A stretch of DNA of 64,000 bases from Chryseobacterium sp. T16E-39 (GTDB taxonomy: Bacteria > Bacteroidota > Bacteroidia > Flavobacteriales > Weeksellaceae): contig NZ_CP022282.1 of assembly GCF_002216065.1 (NCBI RefSeq), positions 806,001 through 870,000 of the forward strand. Reading direction: 5' to 3'. Every line of letters begins with the position of its first letter. The stretch's first letter is position 1. Of the stretch, positions 1 through 9,070 are shown piece after piece. Under the pieces are notes generated by a model, which did not search any database, was not told the DNA's origin, and was given only the letters and a program-made list of their open reading frames with translations. The translations under genes and the position numbers were made by a program.

Positions 1-468
1 AACTGGCCGATTGATGAACTGGAAACCTACTATCGCTTAATGCTACCAAATGATGAAGGACATAGTTATATCATATTAAGCAATGATGAACCTTCATGTA
101 ATATTGAAGTCTATTGGCCGTGCAAAGATATCGTAGGAGACTACTATGATGTACTGCCTACCGATTATGGAACACATCAATTCATCGCTCCGACAGATCC
201 TAAGAAAAAATATGTTTCTCCATCCACACAATCGATGGTAGATTATGTATTTGCTCAGCCACAGGTTGGAAAAATGGTTGGTGAAGGCTCTGTGGATTCT
301 CGCGCATCAATGATGAACAAAGCACACGTCGGTTTCAAAGTAGACAAGGTAATTGAAATGCCACACAAAACAGCCAATCTTAATTTCTGCTACAGAGAAT
401 GGTATTGGGAAAAATTCCCGCAAAACAAAGATGTACAAATCACTGCAAAAATTGCTAAACATGACTAA
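1..468 (+). CDS. Siderophore biosynthesis N-acyltransferase (GNAT, IucB/RhbD-like), 5' end missing
   Basis: The reading frame is open from base 1, so the start lies outside the window; 155 codons are visible. The C-terminal half carries the acyl-CoA binding region typical of siderophore acetyltransferases (GKMVGEGSVDSRASMMNKAH, then VGFK), followed by an aromatic-rich tail (FCYREWYWEKFP). Members of the family acylate the N-hydroxylated amine (N-hydroxy-cadaverine, -putrescine or -lysine) to a hydroxamate. The gene overlaps the following N-hydroxylase by 8 bp and begins the visible part of the siderophore operon. A PLP-dependent decarboxylase would be expected just upstream but is not visible. 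The acyl donor (acetyl, succinyl or longer) cannot be read from the sequence. Confidence 0.85.
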   Translation, partial: NWPIDELETYYRLMLPNDEGHSYIILSNDEPSCNIEVYWPCKDIVGDYYDVLPTDYGTHQFIAPTDPKKKYVSPSTQSMVDYVFAQPQVGKMVGEGSVDSRASMMNKAHVGFKVDKVIEMPHKTANLNFCYREWYWEKFPQNKDVQITAKIAKHD

Positions 469-1780
469 TGAAACAATATATAATGTAATTGGAATAGGTA
501 TCGGACCTTTCAACTTAGGGCTGGCTGCTTTATCTAATCCGATTTCTGAATTAAAAACACTTTTTCTTGATCAAAGAGATGGCTTCGATTGGCATCCGGG
601 TTTAATGATCGACCATGTGACATTACAGACACCATTTTTGTGTGACTGTGTGTCAATGGCAGATCCAACAAGCCCTTTGAGCCTTTTGAATTATTTAAAA
701 GAAACAAACAGGTTGTATAAATTCTTTATCAGAGAGGATTTCTTTATCCCCCGTAAAGAATATAACCGTTATTGCCAATGGGTAGTAAGCCAGCTGCCAC
801 AGTGTCGTTTCTCCACTCAGGTGGTAGATATCATCTATGAAGATGGTCTTTATCTGATTACCACACTTCATACCAAAACAAAGGAAGCAGTAGTTTATAA
901 AGCGGAAAGACTGATTCTGGGAACAGGAACTCAGCCTCATATTCCTTCTTTTATACCGAAGGAAGATTCTCGTATTCTTCATACTAGTTCTTATTTATAC
1001 AGAAAAGAAGAACTTTTGGCTAAAGGAAAAAAAATAGCAGTGATTGGTTCAGGGCAAAGTGCTGCAGAGGTATTTTATGACTTGCTTCAAAGTCGTAACG
1101 AAAATACTGAATTAGGCTGGTATTCCCGTCCGGATCGATTCTTCCCGATGGAATATGCAAAACTGACTTTAGAACTTACTTCTCCTGATTATGTAGATTA
1201 TTTTTATAGCAGAGATGAATCGGCTCGTAAAACCATTTTAAGCAAGCAACAAGCTCAGTTTAAAGGAATCAATTATGATTTGATCAACCAGATCTATGAT
1301 TTTATTTATGATCTGAATATTGATAATGCTGATCCAAAGCTTACGATTATTCCAAACAGTCAGCTGGATCGAGTAGACAATACGAATCCTGATCGTCTGA
1401 CCCTGGAATTCACACAGAAAGAACAGGAAATTCCTTATGAGCAGGAAGCCGATTATCTGGTGATAGGCACTGGATACCGTTATCATGAACCGTCTTTTTT
1501 AAAGAACATAGAATCAAGAATTAAAAGAGATTCGAATGGTTTGTATTCTGTTAACAGAAATTATTCCATAGATCATAATGGTGGTGAAATTTATGTACTC
1601 CACGCAGAAGTACATACCCACAGCTATATCTCTACCGATTTAGGAATGGCGGCTTACCGTAATTCTTACATCATCAACGATATTCTGGGAAGGGAGCATT
1701 ACAAAATTGAAAAGAAAATTGCTTTCCAGGATTTTGACGTCGAAAAATATTCTTCTATACCAACAACTGCCCACATTTAA
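461..1780 (+). CDS. Lysine/ornithine/diamine N6-monooxygenase (IucD/PvdA/AlcA family)
   Basis: This 439-residue FAD- and NADPH-dependent hydroxylase makes the N-hydroxy amine for the hydroxamate group. The N-terminus has the FAD Rossmann motif with the family-specific continuation GIGIGPFNLGLA (residues 11-22). The NADPH motif VIGSGQSAAEVF lies near residue 195, and the C-terminal signature VHTHSYISTDLGMAAYRN is the conserved segment of this family. The ATG at 461 is chosen over upstream in-frame codons because the flavin motif then begins about ten residues in, as usual, and because it gives an 8-bp overlap (translational coupling) with the acyltransferase. Substrate cannot be fixed; operons of this arrangement usually act on cadaverine or putrescine. 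Confidence 0.93.
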   Translation: MTNETIYNVIGIGIGPFNLGLAALSNPISELKTLFLDQRDGFDWHPGLMIDHVTLQTPFLCDCVSMADPTSPLSLLNYLKETNRLYKFFIREDFFIPRKEYNRYCQWVVSQLPQCRFSTQVVDIIYEDGLYLITTLHTKTKEAVVYKAERLILGTGTQPHIPSFIPKEDSRILHTSSYLYRKEELLAKGKKIAVIGSGQSAAEVFYDLLQSRNENTELGWYSRPDRFFPMEYAKLTLELTSPDYVDYFYSRDESARKTILSKQQAQFKGINYDLINQIYDFIYDLNIDNADPKLTIIPNSQLDRVDNTNPDRLTLEFTQKEQEIPYEQEADYLVIGTGYRYHEPSFLKNIESRIKRDSNGLYSVNRNYSIDHNGGEIYVLHAEVHTHSYISTDLGMAAYRNSYIINDILGREHYKIEKKIAFQDFDVEKYSSIPTTAHI

Positions 1781-1788
1781 TACCTATT

Positions 1789-3603
1789 ATGAACAACACA
1801 TTAAACAATACTATAATTAGCCAGGAAAACTGGAAACAAGCTAACATCGATCTAATGGCTAAAAGCATTGCAGAATTAATGCATGAAGAGCTATTGAAAC
1901 CAATCGCTGATTTTGAAGATGACAAAGGATATACTGTATTCAGACTGGAAACAGGAAATGAAAATATCACATATAGTTTCCGTGGTCAGAAAAGATTGAT
2001 GGACTATTGGCATATTGATAAAAACAGTATCAAAAGACATGAAAATGGGAATATAAGCTCATCCATTGATGTTCCTCAATTCTTTTTGGAAATGCAATCG
2101 GTTTTTGACCTTGATTCCAATACATTAGCCCGATATACAGAGGAACTTTTGCATACATTATACTGTGATGCGCTAATTTTATCTTCCGGGACTATGTCTT
2201 CAAAAGATCTGGCATCAAGTAATTACCAGACCGTAGAACATCAAATGACAGGACATCCATGGGTGATCGTTAATAAAAGCAGATTAGGATTTTCTCCAAC
2301 TGATCTTGAAAAATTTGCTCCGGAAGCGAATGAAAATTTAAAAGTTCTTTGGCTTGCCGCACACAAAGACAGATCTTCTTTCCATTCGTTAGAACATATT
2401 GATCAGGAAGCGTTCTACAATTCTGAAATTGGTACTGAATTATATCAGAGTTTTAAACAAAAACTGAGTGATGAAGGGAAATCTATTCAGGATTATAATC
2501 TCATTCCAGTACATCCTTGGCAGTGGGAACATAAGCTGAAAATTCATTTTGCAGGGGATATCGTTTCAGGAATTCTTATTCTATTGGGAGAAGGAAATGA
2601 TGTTTACAGTCCACAGCAAAGCATCCGTACTTTATTTAATACTGAGCATCCTGAAAAAAGATATTTAAAAACTGCAGTTTCTATTTTAAGTACAGGAAAC
2701 ATTAGAGGACTATCTCCTAAACAAATGCAAATTGCCCCATCGATTACGGATTGGGTAAAAGGATTGATAAAAGGAGATTCATATCTTGAGAACAAAGGAA
2801 CGATCTTCTTAGGAGAAGAAGCTTCAATTGCTTATTTACATCCTCAATACGGATCGATCGCCAATGTACCTTATCAGTATAATGAATTCTTAGGAGCTCT
2901 ATGGCGTGAAAGTGCTGATTCTTACTTAAAAGAAGATGAGGAAATGTTCACCATGGCTTCATTGCTTTATGTAGATAAAGAGGGTGTTCCATTAGTTCAG
3001 GCTTTTGCAGAAAAAGCAGGGATCAGCATCACAGAATGGATCACTAACTATCTTGAAGCATACCTTACTCCTTTACTTCATATCTATTATACACACTCTC
3101 TTTGTGTAACACCTCACGGAGAAAATATTATGGTAGTACTGAAAAACGGCGTACCACAGAGAATCGTTATTAAAGATTTTGTGGATGATATTGTTTTAAC
3201 TGCAGAAGCAAGAGAGAACCTTCCGGATCACCTGGCAGATGGATTGATACAGTCTTCAAACAAAGAAAATGTACCATTATCAATTCTTTTGGGAGTCTTT
3301 GATGCATTTTTCAGATACCTGTCTAATGTTCTGCATACACACTCAAACTTTAATGAAGAAGCATTCTGGACTCTTGTTCATGATTGTGTAGAAAATTATA
3401 AACAACAAAACACCCATTTACAGGAGCGATATGAAAAATATGACTTGTATGTTCCTACATTCAAGAGATTCTATATCAACAGCCTGCGTTTGAAAAACAA
3501 CGGGTACAGCGAAAACAAAGCATTTGCTATTCCAAGAAAAGATGGGGCATTACCGAATCCTTTATATCAGATAGCCAATAAAAATTCGGTCGCGACAGTA
3601 TGA
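1789..3603 (+). CDS. IucA/IucC family NRPS-independent siderophore synthetase
   Basis: This 604-residue ATP-dependent synthetase condenses a carboxylate with an amine or N-hydroxy-amine to complete the siderophore. Family landmarks are GHPWVIVNKSRLGFS (about 155-170, ATP-binding region), VHPWQWEH (about 239-247) and a FhuF-like C-terminal region with TPHGENIMVVL and VIKDFVDD (about 438-465). The HPW-x3-NK-x-RLGF form resembles DesD/AlcC-type (type C) synthetases, which use hydroxamate building blocks, rather than IucA. The gene starts 8 bp after the hydroxylase stop and its stop codon overlaps the exporter start (ATGA). The product could be a desferrioxamine/bisucaberin-like macrocycle or linear oligomer; the exact compound is inference. 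Confidence 0.93.
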   Translation: MNNTLNNTIISQENWKQANIDLMAKSIAELMHEELLKPIADFEDDKGYTVFRLETGNENITYSFRGQKRLMDYWHIDKNSIKRHENGNISSSIDVPQFFLEMQSVFDLDSNTLARYTEELLHTLYCDALILSSGTMSSKDLASSNYQTVEHQMTGHPWVIVNKSRLGFSPTDLEKFAPEANENLKVLWLAAHKDRSSFHSLEHIDQEAFYNSEIGTELYQSFKQKLSDEGKSIQDYNLIPVHPWQWEHKLKIHFAGDIVSGILILLGEGNDVYSPQQSIRTLFNTEHPEKRYLKTAVSILSTGNIRGLSPKQMQIAPSITDWVKGLIKGDSYLENKGTIFLGEEASIAYLHPQYGSIANVPYQYNEFLGALWRESADSYLKEDEEMFTMASLLYVDKEGVPLVQAFAEKAGISITEWITNYLEAYLTPLLHIYYTHSLCVTPHGENIMVVLKNGVPQRIVIKDFVDDIVLTAEARENLPDHLADGLIQSSNKENVPLSILLGVFDAFFRYLSNVLHTHSNFNEEAFWTLVHDCVENYKQQNTHLQERYEKYDLYVPTFKRFYINSLRLKNNGYSENKAFAIPRKDGALPNPLYQIANKNSVATV

Positions 3604-5003
3604 GAAAGTTTCTGCATCTTGTAAAAGAAGGCTCCGTATTTGCGTACGGAGCTTTAGCCGGAAAAAAAATCGAACTGACTACTGGAAGTATCAACCGTTC
3701 TATCTTCAGCCTGGCCATTCCAATGGTGATGGAGCTTGTGATGGAATCTGTTTTTGTGAGTATTAATCTTTTAATTATTGCAAAGCTTGGAGATAAGGTT
3801 CTTGGACTTGTAGGGATTACTGATAATTACATCACTTTTGCTAATGCTATTGCCATTGGATTGGGGATAGCTGCCGCAACATTGATTGCAAGGAGAGCAG
3901 GGGAAAAAGATAAAGAAGGGATGAGCCGGACTGCCCATTATATCATATTGCTGGCTGCAGGCTTTGCTCTATTAATAGGTGGCCTGTCATTTATTTTCGC
4001 CTCTGAGATCATCAGTTTCCTTGGTATCAAACCGGATATTGTGACTCATGGATTGCTTTTTTCCAAACTGGTATTTTTAAGTATCGGATTGGTTATCCTT
4101 CGTCTTTCTATTAATGGATTGTTCAGGGGAGCAGGAGATGCAGCACTAGCCATGCAATCCCTTTGGTTATGCCATATTTCGAGTATGGTTTTTGCCGTGA
4201 TTTTTGTATTCGGAATTGGTTTTATTCCTGCTTATGGATTAATGGGACTAGCTTATGCTACTGTATTATCCCGATTACTGGCAGTATTATATCAGTTCTT
4301 TATTCTCCTTTCAGGTAAGACCAGCATCAATATTCTGGTGAAATTTCATTATGATCTGCCTTTAATCAAGAAAATACTGAAAATTACTTTTGGGGGATTG
4401 GTTCAGTATATTATTCCGGCGTCAAGCTGGCTGATTATGGTTAAAATTATTGCAACCTTTGGTACTACTGCATTGGCAGGATATATTATTGCACAAAGGA
4501 TCGCTTCGGTAGCAACCATGCCTGCCTGGGGAATAGGAAATGCTGCTGGAGTTCTTACCGGGCAGAATTTAGGAGCAGGAAACCCTGACCGGGCAGAAAA
4601 AACAGTATGGAGAGCCGGAGGTATCAATATGACCTATCTTGTAGCAGTTGCGCTATTCTGGCAGCTGGCAGCAGAACATGTGGTCACTTTTTTCACCAAA
4701 GAATCAGAGGTTGCCAGATATGCAGTACAATACATTCATGTGGTATCTATGGCCTATCTCTTATTAGGATTTACAATGGTGATCAGCCGTGCCCTTAATG
4801 CAGCCGGAAATATTATGCAGGTAACCCTGCTGTATATGATCATGTTCTATGTGATTCAGCTTCCTTTAGCTTATCTCCTTGGGGTAAGGTTTCACTGGGA
4901 ACTGAAAGGAATATTTACAGCTATTGTTTCTTCGGAAATAGTACTGGCTGTCTTATTTCTAATGATTTTCAAAAATGGTAAATGGAAAACTATAAAAATT
5001 TAA
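3600..5003 (+). CDS. MATE family efflux transporter, likely siderophore exporter
   Basis: This 467-residue polytopic membrane protein has about 12 hydrophobic segments and the two-fold MATE organisation; an N-terminal SIFSLAIPMVMELVMESVF segment and internal GNAAGVLTGQNLGAGNPDRA resemble the conserved MatE repeats. MATE proteins export organic compounds using H+ or Na+ gradients. Its start overlaps the synthetase stop by 4 bp (ATGA), and the carrier-protein gene begins one base after its stop, so it belongs to the siderophore operon. Export of the finished siderophore across the inner membrane is the simplest inference. Siderophore exporters are more often MFS proteins, but MATE exporters are found in similar flavobacterial operons. 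Confidence 0.9.
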   Translation: MRKFLHLVKEGSVFAYGALAGKKIELTTGSINRSIFSLAIPMVMELVMESVFVSINLLIIAKLGDKVLGLVGITDNYITFANAIAIGLGIAAATLIARRAGEKDKEGMSRTAHYIILLAAGFALLIGGLSFIFASEIISFLGIKPDIVTHGLLFSKLVFLSIGLVILRLSINGLFRGAGDAALAMQSLWLCHISSMVFAVIFVFGIGFIPAYGLMGLAYATVLSRLLAVLYQFFILLSGKTSINILVKFHYDLPLIKKILKITFGGLVQYIIPASSWLIMVKIIATFGTTALAGYIIAQRIASVATMPAWGIGNAAGVLTGQNLGAGNPDRAEKTVWRAGGINMTYLVAVALFWQLAAEHVVTFFTKESEVARYAVQYIHVVSMAYLLLGFTMVISRALNAAGNIMQVTLLYMIMFYVIQLPLAYLLGVRFHWELKGIFTAIVSSEIVLAVLFLMIFKNGKWKTIKI

Positions 5004-5004
5004 A

Positions 5005-5250
5005 ATGAACACAACAGAAGAATTTTATGAAATAATTGCTTCCGCAATTGCTATAAAAAAAGAAATGGTAGACGAAAATCTTACGTATCAGGAAATCCCT
5101 GAATGGGATTCTATGTCTCACCTTCTTATTGTAGAGGCATTGGAGCAGTTCTATCAGATAAAGTTTGATTTTAATGATATCCTTGAAATGGGAACTGTCG
5201 GCAAAATCCGCGCAAAAATGAAAAAATACGATGTACTCGTAGAAAACTAA
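5005..5250 (+). CDS. Acyl/peptidyl carrier protein
   Basis: This 81-residue acidic helical protein has the phosphopantetheine attachment motif at D35-S36-M37 (IPEWDSMSHL), and the downstream helices fit the four-helix carrier fold. Ser36 is predicted to carry the 4'-phosphopantetheine arm. It lies one base after the MATE stop and 4 bp before an AMP-forming ligase, which strongly suggests that the two form a loading pair: the ligase adenylates a carboxylic or amino acid and transfers it to this carrier. Neither is a normal requirement of hydroxamate NIS pathways, so they probably supply an unusual acyl or aminoacyl group for the siderophore. It is not the housekeeping fatty-acid ACP, judging by its context and atypical sequence. 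Confidence 0.9.
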   Translation: MNTTEEFYEIIASAIAIKKEMVDENLTYQEIPEWDSMSHLLIVEALEQFYQIKFDFNDILEMGTVGKIRAKMKKYDVLVEN

Positions 5251-5254
5251 GTAT

Positions 5255-6643
5255 ATGAAAATTTTAGAAAATGTAATTGCTAACAGAAGCCTCTCTTTCA
5301 CAGAGGCTTCCAGCGGCAAAAGTGTACCGATCGGAACACTGTACCGGTCATTAGGCCTGAATCCTGTAGAAAAAGGATTGATATTTTTATACAACGACAA
5401 TCAATTGTCCAGTATTGAAGTACTCCTGAATTTTTATGGAACAGCCCATGCTATTGCAGTTTTAGGACAAAAGTTACATACGGACTTCAAAGAGCGTATT
5501 GAAGCTGAATACCGTCCTAAATATATTTTTGATCCTTCCAGAGAAGAAGTTCAGGGATATTTTTTAAAGGAATTCTCGGAAACGGTTAAAATCTTTGTTA
5601 AAGAAGATTACAAACCCGAAGTTACGATTCATCCGGAAATTAAGATCCTTTTAAGTACTTCAGGAACGACAGGAGTTCCGAAGCTGGTCAAACTTTCTGA
5701 TGAAAACCTTTATCAGAATGCCATAAGTATTCTTCAATACATGCCCATTCTGGAAACAGATGTTGTCCCGCTGAACGTACCGATTAATTTCGTGTACGGA
5801 TTTTCTATTTTTACCACCAACTGTATGAAGGCCGGTAAAATAGTTTGTACAGACAAGGACATTATGCAGAAGGCATTCTGGGATGAAATGGAAGAATATG
5901 GATATAGCACCTTAGGAGGTGTTCCCTATCTGTATGAAAATCTGAACAGGATAGGATTCTTCAGAAAAGACAGCAAAAGCCTAAGATATATGACTCATAC
6001 AGGAGGTGTTATCAATGGTGAATTGAGAAAAACGATCTTCAATTACTGTCATGAATTTGAAAAACAATTCTTTGCCCAATATGGACAGACAGAAGCGGGA
6101 GGAAGAATGGCTTACCTGACTACAGAAGGACTTCTTGAAGAAGAAACTTCTATCGGCACCCCTGTACAGGGCGGAAGTTTTCAGATAGACCCTGAAACAG
6201 ATGAATTGTTATTCTTACATCCAAGTATCTGTGGTGGTTATGCTAATAAGCTGGAAGATCTTTCTACCTACGAACCGTCTTCAGTTCTTCATACAGGAGA
6301 TACAGGAAGGAGAGGAGAAAACGGATTATATTACATCACAGGAAGAATAAAACGAATTATGAAACTTTTCGGAATTCGTCTCAACCTGGATGAGGTTGAA
6401 TTTATCCTTAAGAATGAGCTGGAGGGAAATACGTTTGTGTGTCTTAATTCCAATGATAAAAAGATCATTGTTCTTTATGATAACAACGAAATCGATCCTC
6501 AGATCCTTAAAGATACCATTAAAAATAAACTTCGTATCAATCCACAATACGTACATACTGAATATATAGAATCATTTCCTCTATCTCAAAACGGAAAAAT
6601 AAATTATCCCCTGTTACAAAACTTACAGCATGAAAAAATCTAG
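5255..6643 (+). CDS. AMP-dependent acyl/aminoacyl ligase (ANL superfamily)
   Basis: This 462-residue adenylating enzyme has the P-loop-like motif STSGTTGVPKL (about 134-144), the A5 motif QYGQTEAGG (about 275-283), a TGDTGRRG motif (about 346) with GRIKRIMK following, and the C-terminal catalytic lysine in SQNGKINY (about K447). It is somewhat shorter than typical acyl-CoA synthetases, as expected for stand-alone loading enzymes. It follows the carrier protein by 4 bp and overlaps the TonB receptor gene by 14 bp, so all three are coupled. The substrate is unknown; an acid that is transferred to the carrier and then to a hydroxylamine or amine of the siderophore is inferred from context only. 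Confidence 0.88.
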   Translation: MKILENVIANRSLSFTEASSGKSVPIGTLYRSLGLNPVEKGLIFLYNDNQLSSIEVLLNFYGTAHAIAVLGQKLHTDFKERIEAEYRPKYIFDPSREEVQGYFLKEFSETVKIFVKEDYKPEVTIHPEIKILLSTSGTTGVPKLVKLSDENLYQNAISILQYMPILETDVVPLNVPINFVYGFSIFTTNCMKAGKIVCTDKDIMQKAFWDEMEEYGYSTLGGVPYLYENLNRIGFFRKDSKSLRYMTHTGGVINGELRKTIFNYCHEFEKQFFAQYGQTEAGGRMAYLTTEGLLEEETSIGTPVQGGSFQIDPETDELLFLHPSICGGYANKLEDLSTYEPSSVLHTGDTGRRGENGLYYITGRIKRIMKLFGIRLNLDEVEFILKNELEGNTFVCLNSNDKKIIVLYDNNEIDPQILKDTIKNKLRINPQYVHTEYIESFPLSQNGKINYPLLQNLQHEKI

Positions 6644-9068
6644 AACCCTTATATTATTTTTATTTCTTACCAGCTTTCCAATGATTGTTTCTGCTCAGCA
6701 GAGTGAACGTGTCAATGGTAAGATCATGCTATCTGATAAAGCGCCTATAAAAAATGCACTTTTAAGATTAGTGAACACACCATATCAGGCAAAAACCAAT
6801 AATTCAGGAGAATATTATTTTGAAAATGTGCCACCCGGAGAATATACGCTTCAGGTGGTTTTGAACGATATTGAACTTACGCGAGAAACCATCCGCATTG
6901 AGAAAGATGTCTATGAAATCCCTGTTATTTATGCAGCCGTAGAGAACAACGTCATTGAAGGAATTACAGTATATGCAGTAAGTAGAAATAAATTCCTTGA
7001 TAAGGACAGTACTTCAGTTGCTAAAATGCCATTGAAAAATTTAGAAAACCCTCAGATGTATACAAGCATCAATCAGCAAATACTGAAAGAACAGCTTGTA
7101 TATGATGTTTCTGAGGCATTAAAAAATGTTGCAGGTGTTGCAAAAATGCAGGGAAGTCCGGGAAGAGCTGGAGATGGAAGTTTTTATTATAATTTGAGAG
7201 GATTTCCTACCAGAATTTCTATGGTAGATGGAGTTCCTGCTACGACCAACACAGAAATTGATCCTGCAGATATCGAGCGTATCGATGTGATCAAAGGTCC
7301 TTCCGGAACATTGTATGGTGGTGCAGTTAATTCCTTTGGAGGATTAATTAATGTGGTAACAAAAAAGCCAAAAGACTATTTCGGGGGTGAAGCATCTTAT
7401 CTTTTGGGCAGCTATAACCTTAACCGTGTAACAGCTGATGTATATGGGCCGATCACAGATTCCAGGAAAACTTTATTCCGTTTGAATGCTGCCTACCAAT
7501 ACCAAAATGGATTCAGGGATTCAGAATTCAGAAAATCGATGTTTGTAGCTCCAACATTCAGTTATCAGGTGAATGACCGATTAAAGTTCAATTTAGGTGC
7601 ACAGATTTACACCTATGAAGGAACAAATACTCCGATCATCTTTTTGCCAAGAAACAGAGCATTCATTGCAAGAACTCCGGATGAGCTTGGATACGACTGG
7701 AAAAAGTCATATTCAAATAACGATATGAGTTTAAAAGCACCTTCAATCAATGTAAAAGCTGAGATCAATTATAAAATTTCTGATAACTGGAGTTCACAAA
7801 CTTTAATTTCAAGAAACTATAGAAAAACAGAAGGATTGTACCAGTATCAATTCATGAGAGGAGATACTGATAATATTTTAGAGCGTAATGTACAGTGGCA
7901 GAATGGAGAAGGAGCGTCTACCAGCTTTCAACAGAACTTTAATGGGGAATTTAAAATAGGAGAAATCAAAAATAAACTTCTTATCGGATTAGATTATTTA
8001 AACCAATCTTTAAATAATAACCTTTCTCCAATCGTTGTATATGACAGGATTGATGGTAAGAATCTTAGTGCACCAGTGGGAGGAGCTGTGACAGGGACAT
8101 ATGGCAATATTTCCAGAGATTTGGCATTACAAAAAATTCAAACTTCTACAGCCCCTTTAGTAAGAAATACAGCATCCTCTAATATTTATGGAGCATATGT
8201 TTCTGATGCGGTTTATATTACGGACCGTTTGGTTGCCTTGTTAAGTTTACGTTTTGATCATTATGAAAGTAATGGACAGCTTGACCTGAACAAAAATATT
8301 AATTCGGGAGAATTCAATCAGAATGCATTGTCTCCAAAATTTGGTTTATCATATCAAATCCTTAAAAATCATCTATCAGCATACGGTAACTATATGAATG
8401 GTTTCAGCAATGTAGCTCCGGTTGCACAGCCACTTGCAGATTATAGCGGAGATTTCAAACCGCAGAGATCTAATCAGTGGGAAGTAGGATTCAAAGGAAA
8501 TCTTTGGAGAAATAAAGTCAATTTTACAGTAGGATATTATGACATCTTGGTTAATAATATGTTAAGAGCAGACGTTGTAAGTATTAATGGACAAAACTAT
8601 AATATCACGATCCAGGACGGTGAACAGAGAAGTAAAGGTCTCGAAATCGAAACAATCCTGAATCCGATTCAAGGACTGAATATTATGGCTGGATATTCCT
8701 ACAACGACAGTAAGTTTGTAAAAGCTGCTGCTTCCGTAGATGGTCGTCGTCCATCATCTTCAGGTCCGGCTAATGTGTTTAATTCATGGATCAGCTATAT
8801 ACTTCCAATCAATGGACTTCAGGGATTAGGTGTAGGTTTTGGAGTGAACCGTGTGGGTGAACAGATCACAGTAGATAATGCAACTACCGGACAGTTTATA
8901 TTCCCTGCATATACTTTAATTAACGCTTCTGTTTCTCTTGAAAAAGAAAGATACAGATTAGGATTTAAAATGAATAATTTAGGAAATGCTCAGTATTTTT
9001 CAGGGCAGGGTGTTGTAGTAGCCCAAATGCCTCGTAACTTTGTTGCTGAGGTTACGCTTAAGTTTTAA
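6630..9068 (+). CDS. TonB-dependent siderophore receptor with N-terminal CarboxypepD_reg domain
   Basis: This 812-residue outer-membrane receptor has a signal peptide with cleavage after about A22 (VSA-QQ). A carboxypeptidase-regulatory-like beta-sandwich follows (about 28-100, with NSGEYYFENVPPGEYTL), then a plug domain (about 120-245) with the VIKGPSGTLYGG segment. A 22-strand barrel ends in the C-terminal aromatic AEVTLKF recognised by the BAM machinery. It imports the ferric siderophore using TonB/ExbBD energy. It overlaps the ligase gene by 14 bp and is followed after 2 bp by the PepSY protein. The placement at the end of the biosynthesis operon makes it the cognate receptor. TonB-box sequence could not be assigned with confidence. 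Confidence 0.95.
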   Translation: MKKSRTLILFLFLTSFPMIVSAQQSERVNGKIMLSDKAPIKNALLRLVNTPYQAKTNNSGEYYFENVPPGEYTLQVVLNDIELTRETIRIEKDVYEIPVIYAAVENNVIEGITVYAVSRNKFLDKDSTSVAKMPLKNLENPQMYTSINQQILKEQLVYDVSEALKNVAGVAKMQGSPGRAGDGSFYYNLRGFPTRISMVDGVPATTNTEIDPADIERIDVIKGPSGTLYGGAVNSFGGLINVVTKKPKDYFGGEASYLLGSYNLNRVTADVYGPITDSRKTLFRLNAAYQYQNGFRDSEFRKSMFVAPTFSYQVNDRLKFNLGAQIYTYEGTNTPIIFLPRNRAFIARTPDELGYDWKKSYSNNDMSLKAPSINVKAEINYKISDNWSSQTLISRNYRKTEGLYQYQFMRGDTDNILERNVQWQNGEGASTSFQQNFNGEFKIGEIKNKLLIGLDYLNQSLNNNLSPIVVYDRIDGKNLSAPVGGAVTGTYGNISRDLALQKIQTSTAPLVRNTASSNIYGAYVSDAVYITDRLVALLSLRFDHYESNGQLDLNKNINSGEFNQNALSPKFGLSYQILKNHLSAYGNYMNGFSNVAPVAQPLADYSGDFKPQRSNQWEVGFKGNLWRNKVNFTVGYYDILVNNMLRADVVSINGQNYNITIQDGEQRSKGLEIETILNPIQGLNIMAGYSYNDSKFVKAAASVDGRRPSSSGPANVFNSWISYILPINGLQGLGVGFGVNRVGEQITVDNATTGQFIFPAYTLINASVSLEKERYRLGFKMNNLGNAQYFSGQGVVVAQMPRNFVAEVTLKF

Positions 9069-9070
9069 TA

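Noticed and set aside
353..460. Upstream extension of the N-hydroxylase frame inside the acyltransferase gene
   Set aside because: The flavin motif begins right after the ATG at 461, and the extension overlaps the acyltransferase by over 100 bp out of frame.
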